Positions 1 to 8,853 of a DNA stretch of 64,000 nt are shown piece by piece (within the stretch, counting starts at the first letter, position 1; every line of letters starts with the position of its first letter). The notes below the pieces were generated by a model. That model made no database searches. It was given only the letters and a program-made list of their open reading frames with translations, and was not told the DNA's origin. The DNA comes from Siphonodentalium dalli. Its lineage: Eukaryota > Mollusca > Scaphopoda > Gadilida > Siphonodentaliidae. The stretch lies in assembly GCA_032622095.1 (NCBI GenBank), contig CP136068.1:122641989-122705988 (forward strand). The letters are read 5' to 3'. The position numbers and the translations under genes are program-made.

Positions 1-55
1 ATTTTATAGTGGAGTGAAATTTTGTGGGACATTCCAAGTTCAACAATGTACAGTA

Positions 56-543
56 CAGTAATGCTCTAAGTATATGATCCGTTAACCACAGCAGAATTAT
101 GGGAATTTTTTCAGGATTTAGTCGGAAATATGGCAATATTTCCAACTAAATCTTGAACAAATTCCCGCTGAAGGGGTCACTCTCACCAAAAAAGTGCTGA
201 AGGGTACACAGGATTTTCAAAATGTGCTGAAGGGTACACAGGGTTTGAAATATCGTTCTAAAGGCATTCAGTTTGCGTATCTGCCATGATTTCTGTTAGA
301 GAATAATTGTTTACGTTCCAATGAATATTAAAATGTACTGAAAACAAACTGCTAATGGGCGCCAGACTTTCATAAACACAATTTAAGTAATGGTGTTCGT
401 GCCGATCACAAATCCTGTGTACCCTTCAGCACATTTTCAAACCCTGTGTACCCTTCAGCACTTTTTTTGGTGAGAGTGACCCCTTCAGCCAAATTCTCCA
501 AATTCTGCTGTGGTTTAGAGGTTGATTATATAGGACATTACTG
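56..543. mobile_element. Family A palindromic element (CAGTAATGC ends) split by another palindrome
   Basis: Ends CAGTAATGCTCTAAG and, read inward, CAGTAATGTCCTA, with TA on both sides (54-55 and 544-545). The arms carry CACAGCAGAATTATGGG and CAGGATTTAGTCGGAAATAT. The centre (168-489) is a different palindrome. Confidence 0.8.
168..489. mobile_element. Palindromic element nested in family A
   Basis: CTGAAGGGGTCACTCTCACC at the left, mirrored by GGTGAGAGTGACCCCTTCAG at the right. Inner repeats of GTGCTGAAGGGTACACAGG occur on both arms. Not seen elsewhere in the window. Confidence 0.75.
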
Positions 544-549
544 TAGACT

Positions 550-2387
550 CAGTGAGAAACAACTCATTTTATAAGTTTTGTTGTGTTATTGTTATTAACT
601 TAAGGGAAAACAATAGAAAACATCAAGTTATTAAATCAATTATTCATGGTGTCTACTTTGGGGACAATAGTGGGACAAGTAGTTGGGTTTGGTCTTGGGG
701 ATTATCCATGCATGCAGGATGCAATATTTACACTACCTGTAGTTAAATTGACTAGCTAGTGTGAATGCATTTATTGATACTCATTCCTATCAGTAGCTCC
801 TAAATTACTATTTCTTTGATTTGGCTTTGGGGGGGGGGGGGGTAATAAATATTTGATTCAATTTGAGGATCCCACCCATCAAAGTTCAGAGTGAACAAAT
901 ATAAATTTTTTAAGTTTGTTATTTCTCGAGATGTGTAATAATATGTGGCCCATAAAGTTGGCATAAACACATGGTCAAACAGGGTTGAAGATGGATAACT
1001 CTAAAATCAATAATCATATAAAAAAAAATTTGCTGGACATTTCAGGATAAAACAATATCAGTAATCACTGAGTAAAAAAAAAAATTCTCACTTGGAAAAA
1101 TATATATATATAAAATATATAAAAAAAAAAAAAATTAAATCTCAAAAAGTATTTTTTCTGGCCAATTCAGGATCAAACAATATAAAAGGAGTCAATTTTG
1201 TTATTTATAGGTGGGGTGGGGTGATATCCAGGAGGGAAATGTCCAGGGTGGGGGAATATCCAGGGGAGATGACATGTTACTCTGGGTTTGCCATTTGTTC
1301 TCATAAATGCACTAGACTTTCAAGATTTCTTCACAAATACAGATCCAGGGAATTTTAGATGTATATAGTATTTCTTCCTGACCAAAAAGGTGTATAACTT
1401 GGCTGATTTAATCCAACATCTGCCCTACAGCATACTGTTACATTACCACTGCAGTAGGCAAAATCCTATAAAAATCACCATACAGGTATGGACCCAGTGG
1501 CTATTCACCTAATCTAACTGTATGTTTACCATGATGGCCCTTGCTGGTCAAAAGCATGGATATTCATGATATTAAGCTGGATCATTGTACCAACTATAAG
1601 CACATTTGGTGGGCTAAGATCTCATTTTGAAGATTTATCCATATCAATTCACAAGACAAAGAACAATAAGATAATATAATATAACAACCACCTATTTACT
1701 CAAGTGACACCTAATTATTAAATTTATGCACAGGACATCCATCGTTTCCCCAACACCAATAGAGAAAAAACTGCCACTTGGGCCTCCAGTCAAGCCATAC
1801 ACAGTTGACTTGTGCATGGATATTATATAGGTTTAGCACTATCACAGATTCAAATAAATGTTCCAGAAATTAGGAATAGTGCAGAGAAAAAGGATGAAGT
1901 ACATAGAAATCCATAATTCCATATGCATTAACATTTGTGCTAAATATTTGTCATGGAAATACATTATATGGTGAAAAATAATCTGATCTTTTTAAAATTC
2001 GAACAATAACCAGAAAAAAAATGTATACCTTTAAGGTATCCATCCTTGCACTATTATCAAGGCTATTTAACCCAGAACTAGATATTTCCATGTATTTAAG
2101 ATTCAGCAGATAAGATTGGACCTAAGCCCTTGGCCAAAGTGAAAATTTGTGTCTATTATCAAAATCAATGTTTGGCATTTGTTGAAGAAATAACAGGTTG
2201 TGACCTTAAAATATGTCTCACAAAAAAGCCCTGAAATAATATTTAAAAAAATGGATTCATGTTGACACTGGGAGTACCACAAGAAAGGCGCAGATATCTT
2301 TAAGAAGACACTAATATTTAATTTAACTAAATAAATAATTATATATTGGGATCTGGAATTGAATAGTTGAACATTTATTCACTGTGG
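550..2387. other. AT-rich intergenic sequence
   Basis: Apart from the repeat at 795-1012 and G-rich stretches at 829-842 and 1210-1275 (GGTGGGGTGGGGTGATATCC type), no exon, RNA or repeat boundary was recognised. Confidence 0.5.
795..1012. repeat. Partial copy of the 19328-19772 element
   Basis: AAATTACTATTTCTTTGATT, CCCACCCATCAAAG and GATGGATAACTCTAAAATC match the left half of 19328-19772. A poly-G run (829-842) sits inside. Confidence 0.65.
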
Positions 2388-3085
2388 TAAATTGACCCGA
2401 TGAGTGCCATCGGATAGGTGTTGTTGACCTCATGTGACTTAAAGGGGCACTAATAATCAAATTTTAATTAAATGAAAGTGTCAATGTCAATGGAAGAATT
2501 TTTGTGTTACAGTCAATGGAGTGATTAGGAATGTGGACAGTTGAAAGGCCTACATGTAGTTATGCAAAGAGTAAAATCCAAGATGGCGGCTGGCAGTCAT
2601 GTTTTTTTTTTTGCCGAATGACCATAAAAAGACTCTGTCCCATTTACATGTCATTGTTAACATCCATGACAAATTTCATGATGATCGGACCAAAGATACA
2701 ACCTGTAGCCCGTGCCAAAGGATTTAGTCATGCAAAGAGTAAAATCCAAGATGGCTGCTGGTGGCCATGTTTTTTGGCCGAACTACCCCAAAATGACTCG
2801 TTCCCATCTAGATGTCAATATTAACATCCATGCCAAATTTCATGATGATCAGACGAACTGTACCACCTGTAGCTTGTGCTAATGGATTGGATTTTGAAAT
2901 CCAAGATGGCCGCTGGCGGCCATGTTTTTTTACCAAATGATCCCAAAATGACTCGTTCCCATCTACAAATTTCATAATGATCCGACCAAAGGTACGACCT
3001 GTAGCGCGTGCTAAAGTAAATTGTTGACGTATCACGCACATACACACGCACGCACGCACACACGGATGACAAAGCCATGACAATA
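2388..3085. repeat. Tandem units with AAATCCAAGATGGC, plus CA/GCAC tail
   Basis: Three diverged units of about 160-168 bp beginning near 2573, 2741 and 2897 share AAATCCAAGATGGC, CAAATTTCATGATGATC and ACCTGTAGC. They end in a run of CACACGCACGCACGCACACA. The layout (CAAATTTCA units, then simple repeat) parallels family G. Frames here are not genes. Confidence 0.8.
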
Positions 3086-3840
3086 GCTCAAGCTTAAAAA
3101 GTAAAGTTGAGCTAAAAAAAATTCAAAAACCCAAAATGGTGGAAGGCTGTACATTTTATGCCGGGGTAAATTGGCCCAGTTTGTACAAATGGATATGTGC
3201 CATTGACACTAAAAGGGATTTAATAATTATATTATCAGATATGAGCAATACAGAGGATTCCTCATAAGTATAGATGATATGTAGGAAAATTGGTACACCA
3301 TATGGTTCACCTGACCAGGGGAATACAATGGAATAGGCAGTATTAGGCACCTTTGACCTCAAATGAATGACTTAAGCGGGACTAATAAATTATACTAACA
3401 TACATGTAGATGACCTATGGAGAATTGTTGTTATCAGCTCCATGGTTTCATGGTATAGGTGTCATTGACCTAAGATTAGATGCACTAATAATTGGCACTA
3501 AAGAGCGTTTATTAACTTCATTATCAATTAAAAGATAGTGTTCGAGAAAACTTTTTCTGGAGATTAATTTTCTTCAATTTTTTGTGTAATTTTTTAACAC
3601 TTTGTTCAATCTAGTATATATAATGTTAATATGAGAAAAGTAGAGCATATGGATTTCAATTATTTAATTTTGCTCTTGCTTTTAAAATACTTTACCAGAA
3701 TATGTAGAAATTGGCACATTCCCACAGTTTCTTTCTTTAAGTTGACAATAAACGCTCTTTATTTGTAATTATTAGTGCCTCTTTATGTCATCTGAGGTCA
3801 ATATCAACTATCCCATGACACTCCCTATGTCAATTTATCT
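3086..3840. repeat. Low-grade inverted repeats with TGACCT...CACTAATAATT
   Basis: GGTGTCATTGACCTAAGATT, GCACTAATAATTGGCACTAA and AGAGCGTTTATT near 3455-3515 mirror 3745-3830. Related short copies occur at 2388-2470 and 3350-3390. Confidence 0.55.
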
Positions 3841-4302
3841 CTGTGTGCACAAATTATCCCACATATCTTCTGAGCTAATAACAAGCGCTCTTCATTGATC
3901 ATCTACAAGTATGGGTTTTTTTACTTTAAAAAAAACCGCATTTGGTCCATATAGTATAAATGCAAAAATAAATATCAGAAAATTTTCGACTTATAGTTAG
4001 TTTGAAATATACCAGGTATGAAATTCCCAACTGTTAAAAAAATTGGGTTGTGGTATCTAGTGGATAAACCCCACCCCTATCACCAATTCACCACATTGTT
4101 TAGTTATAAAAGGGTTAATTCCAATGGAGTATTAAGTACTATTTACTGAAAATGAACAAGTCATTCACATTATTTACCTTATAATTCAGTCTAGTTTGGA
4201 CACCAGTGAAACATATACATGTATGTACAAAATAACAATTTTGCTATTTAAATTTGCTATTAATTTATATTCCCAATATTGAGCCAATATGGTCATTTAT
4301 AA
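3841..4302. other. No feature recognised
   Basis: AT-rich sequence with no convincing exon or repeat boundary. Confidence 0.5.
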
Positions 4303-4560
4303 TTAACCATTCCATGATTGGGACTTCTTGAAATTTTTTGAAAAACCCTGTGCCAATGCATTCTCTTACATATATAAAGATCCTGTGTCAGTGCATTCTC
4401 TTATATATGAGTCTCCCATTGGGATCCTCACATATATGAGAGCATACCTTGACCTAACAATATTTACCTCAACCTTGTAAACCAGTGCATTCTCCCTATG
4501 GGAGACACATATATAAGAGAATGCACTGGCACAGGATCTTTAATGCTGCAAGCGGGTTAA
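4303..4560. mobile_element. TTAA element, family C, diverged
   Basis: TTAACCATTCCATGATTGGG at the left and a TTAA at 4557. It carries degenerate CATTCTCTTATATATGAGTC hairpins. Confidence 0.75.
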
Positions 4561-4687
4561 TATAATTTATCTTGGCAAAATATGGACAAAACTGATTATA
4601 AGTCTTCAACAAAGATACCTTCTGATATTCTCTGTATCAAGATTGGCTGGTACCGGTGTACACGTACCACGTCATATGCCCCTGTTT

Positions 4688-4787
4688 NNNNNNNNNNNNN
4701 NNNNNNNNNNNNNNNNNNNNNNNNNNNNNNNNNNNNNNNNNNNNNNNNNNNNNNNNNNNNNNNNNNNNNNNNNNNNNNNNNNNNNNN
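4688..4787. other. Assembly gap of 100 N
   Basis: Exactly 100 N, a conventional unknown-size gap. A long G homopolymer tract follows within 80 bases, so the break may be caused by simple sequence. Confidence 0.99.
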
Positions 4788-4863
4788 AATTGTTTTTAAT
4801 AGTTTTCTCAGCATTTCTTACCATAATAATATAAAATAAGTGAGGAAAAAAAAATATACGAGT

Positions 4864-4895
<32 letters not shown>

Positions 4896-4941
4896 GATAC
4901 CCAGGGTGGGGGGGGGGGGAGATACCCAGGGGGGGAGATAA
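4864..4941. repeat. Long G tract with GGGGGAGATACCCAG units
   Basis: More than 30 consecutive G followed by further G runs and AGATACCCAGGG repeats. It could form quadruplexes. Length may be inaccurate in the assembly. Confidence 0.9.
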
Positions 4942-5247
4942 ACTGTTACACCGGTATATTAACAAATCTGATGATCCATGCCTAAGTTACAAGTTGAAAT
5001 GTTCTTTCGGTCACCAGGTTCCCAATAGGATATCACTATGCCCAAGACAAAGAAATTTGATAATTGACACCCGAGTTACAAGGTGGTATGTTTGGACGGA
5101 TGGACAGACAGCCATTGACTACATGTATTTGCCCCGAAACTTCTATGGGAGTCGGGGCGTCCTGTAATGCAATTTGAAACAAGCCAATGAGTAATATATC
5201 ACTGTGACAGTCCTCTTGTTCAGTCTGTATTGAAAAGTGGGATTGAC

Positions 5248-5443
5248 CAAGCCTTGAAATAAGGTGTCTGTCATTTGCAGAATGAGGTCCCCAGAGTGTG
5301 AATTTAGTGATACTACCCCGCATAGCGGGCTAGCTTCACCAAATTCACCCTCTGGGAACCTCATTCTGCTGAGGTGTAAGCAGAATGAGGTCCCCAGAGG
5401 GTGAATTTAGTGATGCTACCCCGCATAGCTATTTCAAGGCTTG
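5248..5443. mobile_element. Family F palindromic element (CAAGCCTTGAAAT ends), incomplete
   Basis: Starts CAAGCCTTGAAATAAGGTGT and ends CTATTTCAAGGCTTG. The repeating arm unit is GCAGAATGAGGTCCCCAGAG plus GGTGAATTTAGTGATGCTAC. One of the four arms is lost. Confidence 0.82.
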
Positions 5444-6409
5444 TTGTGTGCCAAATAAAGGCATATGTACTGTTACTAATTTTATGAGAAAAATCCACCA
5501 TGCAAAATGCTTATTTGGGTCTGCACATTTAAATTAATAAATTAATAGCTCTGTTCTAAATTTAATTAATAAATGCTATGCAAATAGTTTAATTACTGTT
5601 CAAGAAAATGTTGATTTTTCATTCGAGATGTTGTGCACATGGGGCATGTAGATGACGATGGTTACATTTTCCCGTGATTGTATCAATTTTAAGCATGTTA
5701 ATTGCGAAAAGTTGCTTAATATTCAAGTCTAGAAAAATAATTGTTCAAGTTTTTAAATATTGAAAAATATCCATCTTCCACATGCTATTGATTTTTTGGT
5801 GACAATTTTTTATGTTTCTACCACACTGTGACAACACACTTCTATTCCGCCCTGCACTATTATTTTTCAGAAATTTCCATCCTGCACTTATATTCCACCA
5901 TGCACTTCTATTTGGCGCACAAGAGTAGTTGGGGTTATAGTACAACTCGTTGCTTCAATGTGGTATATGAAACTGATATTTCTGGACCATAATGATAAAA
6001 CTGATTGTATGAGGAGATTAGGCCTTATTGAGCTTGAGTCATTATGAGATAAGTTATTATATGTAGTTAAGCCGTATTTGGAGCATTATACTCATTTGAC
6101 CAGGTGGCCTTTACTGACCTGAGAGTGTTTACTTAAGTGGACATATCCAGGTGGTCACCTATTAATCACAGAGTTATACATCTGTTCTGTGTTGGGTGTT
6201 GATTAACTACTATAAAACGACATTGTAACTGATATAATAGTATTGGTTTGTCGTCAGTGTTGGACACTAGGATCTCTGTGCTAAACTTTAGCTTTAATTA
6301 ACTTTTATTTGATTAAAAAAATGATTGGTCAACAAGGTAAGTTTATCTTTATAAACAAATAAGAGTTTGAGGAACTTAAATTGATGATAAATACTCTGTT
6401 AGGGTGATC
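5444..6409. other. No feature recognised
   Basis: AT-rich. A good splice donor consensus (CAAG-GTAAGT) occurs at about 6332-6341, but the upstream frame does not resemble the expected PCLAF N-terminus. Confidence 0.5.
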
Positions 6410-7160
6410 AATTAGAAATGGAGAACAATCTCGCTTAAAGTAGTTATTTTTACAAATATTATATCCAAATTGACAAAACACACCAGTCTACATACTAGTG
6501 CACAGGGTATATTAATTAATTTCAGTGTCTCTCGGTGGCGAAATTGTTTTCGTTAGTTTAACGTCGATAGTTGCATCCCGAAACGAGAAGTAAATATTTA
6601 CAATTGAGTGTAGTTCAGACGATGTTTTTCTATGGAGTCGGTTTGTTTGAGAGTTTCGACAAGGCCAAAATTAATAAATTGTTTGTTTGTCCACACCCCT
6701 ACCCAAACATTTTCAGGTGGGTAGGTAGGTAGGGATTTTTTTTTTTGCAAGGTGGAATGGCATATTAAGGGTCCCCTCCATGGTGCAGGCCGAGGGTATC
6801 AATATTAATAAATAGTCAGGGATTAATTTGATAACAAATTAAAAATTTAATAGTTGGAAAAACACAAGAACAATAAATAATTATGCTGTTCAGTCACAGT
6901 TGCTGGAGTTTCTGACCGAAAATGAGCTTCTCAGAGAACATACATACCACTACTGAAAAAAAAAAAATTCTCAATCTCAATAAAAGAATTTCCAGTCGGC
7001 CGTTAAAATCGAGGACAAACAAATACCTTTTTAATTATGGCCTAAATTTTTTTTATGGAATGCTACATTCCTCCAGTTGGCATAGCGCCGGAATACTATC
7101 TTATCAATTTCACGCACACGAAGAAGTGCATAATATGTCTTTAAAAGGACATGGGTCATT
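6410..7160 (-). repeat. Dispersed repeat family H, copy 1
   Basis: Reverse complement of 60595-61100 and of 59366-59700. Shared blocks include ATAGTTGCATCCCGA, AATATTAATCCAAATT-like sequence, and TACATTCCTCCAGTTGGCAT with AGCGCCGGAATACTAT. Confidence 0.72.
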
Positions 7161-7171
7161 TGAACTTCCAA

Positions 7172-7571
7172 AGTACATGTATCTATAACTTACTGGTACA
7201 TGTATCTATAACTTACTGGTACATGTATCTATAACTTACTGGTACATGTATCTATAACTTACTGGTACATGTATCTATAACTTACTGGTACATGTATCTA
7301 TAACTTACTGGTACATGTATCTATAACTTACTGGTACATGTATCTATAACTTACTGGTACATGTATCTATAACTTACTGGTACATGTATCAATAACTTAC
7401 TGGTACATGTATCTATAACTTACTGGTACATGTATCTATAACTTACTGGTACATGTATCTATAACTTACTGGTACATGTATCCATAACTTACTGGTACAT
7501 GTATCTATAACTTTCTGGTACATGTATCTATAACTTACTGGTACATGTATCTATAACTTACTGGTACATGT
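7172..7571. repeat. 23-bp tandem array, about 17 copies
   Basis: Unit CTATAACTTACTGGTAC plus ATGTAT (23 bp), nearly identical in all copies, with single-base variants near 7389, 7482 and 7513. Homogeneity suggests recent expansion. There are no spacers, so it is not CRISPR-like. Confidence 0.97.
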
Positions 7572-8091
7572 TGTTTGGGAGGAAGGATATCAAAATGTAC
7601 ATGCATGTGGAAAATTTTGACCAAACCCATAAATACCCCGGTACCGGTATATACACATGTAGCCGTACTTGAACGGTACTTCACCTGAAAAATATTGACA
7701 GGAATGATTTTTAGCATTTGTAAATTATCGGATAATCCGACATCTACTCTACATTTGACAATTGTCTGTGACACACAATAACATATTGCAATGCAACAGA
7801 ATGCAATGTACAAATTTATAAGTTATTTTCTTTTCTTCCCAATAATATTCTTTGTAAATAAAAAGTCTGCAGTCGCAATAGAACCAATATTTGCATGTTC
7901 AATTTTGAAATAAGAAATAATATGTCATATTTATAATATATTCATCTGTTTGTGTTTGGTTCTGTGTACAAGCCTTATTGTATTGTAATAAACGTATCCT
8001 CTGCTTGTAAACAGGTGTCTCCAAATTATCTCGATTCCTCCCTGGGCTCAGCGTTTACCGACTTTAATTTGTGGGATTAAAGGCTGTTTAT
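7572..8091. other. No feature recognised
   Basis: AT-rich sequence between the 23-bp array and the hAT-like element. No exon with PCLAF N-terminal similarity was found here. Confidence 0.5.
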
Positions 8092-8720
8092 TCGGGCTGC
8101 AACGATGCATCTCAATTTCAATGCATCTCGATTCTTTCTCTGCATTGCATCTTCAGCAAGTTACCACGTTTCAGCATTACGATTCATGTTTTGAATAGGC
8201 GAGCAGCAGCAGGTTACTACTCACCAGTTTTTGGAAATTTGTGTTAAAATAAAACAAATATATTTTTTCGGGGTTTTGTTACACAAATTTCCAACAACTG
8301 TGCTACTCATGAGTCATGTACTGAACTCTGACTTAGCATTTCCAACCTTTCAACCAACAAGGTTGGTGACAATGCCATGTTAAATGTTGTGGCAACATCA
8401 TCCATGTGGAATCTAACAGGCCACAGCACTAATTGCCATGGGACATCTTTCCTAATTTCAAGGGCTTCATATTTACTGTGTAGAGTTGTCCTTCATTATT
8501 CTGGAGTGACGCACATCGTATCGTAGGGGAAAAATCATAATGGGCCTCACCAGGGCTCGATTTAACTGGATTCGCATCGCAATTTGCAATGTAATTTTCA
8601 ATTTCTGTTAACCAATTTACATTAAAAAAATCTACCCAGTGCTGCAAAATGCTATACAAATTAAAAAAATTAAGTCGACCCCTGGGCATCACATAAACCC
8701 TCTGCACCGTTGCAGCCCTA
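8092..8720. mobile_element. hAT-like element in the PCLAF 5' intron
   Basis: The left end is CGGGCTGCAACGATGCATC and the right end, read inward, TAGGGCTGCAACGGTGCAG, the GGGCTGCAACG start common among hAT families. No clean 8-bp duplication is evident. The internal stretch 8571-8690 recurs inverted at about 53958-54142. The element ends 55 bases before the PCLAF exon at 8776. Confidence 0.6.
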
Positions 8721-8775
8721 TATTTCTTATGTTTACTGCTCATGTAATCTGGATTCACCCCGACTTTTTTTACAG

Positions 8776-8853
8776 TTGTTGCTGCGAGAGCGCCCAGAAA
8801 GGCATTAGGGAGCAACAGTGCTGGTCCATCATCATCATCTAGTGATTCACCAT
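8776..8853 (+). CDS. PCLAF: PCLAF coding exon (VVAARAPRK region)
   Basis: The acceptor is tttttttacag at 8765-8775 and the donor GTAAGT begins at 8854. The exon has 78 nt: two bases completing a codon, 25 codons, then one base. It encodes VAARAPRKALG followed by a Ser-rich stretch. The Lys in APRKALG aligns with human Lys24, a mono-ubiquitination site. A hAT-like element ends about 55 bases upstream. Confidence 0.92.

Noticed and set aside
6321-6341. ATGATTGGTCAACAAG followed by a GTAAGT donor, in the right phase to be PCLAF exon 1
   Set aside because: It would give MIGQQ before VVAARAPRK, with none of the conserved MVRTKAD/YRK residues. The donor match alone is weak evidence.
7172-7571. CRISPR-like array
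   Set aside because: Units are contiguous 23-bp repeats without spacers, in animal DNA.
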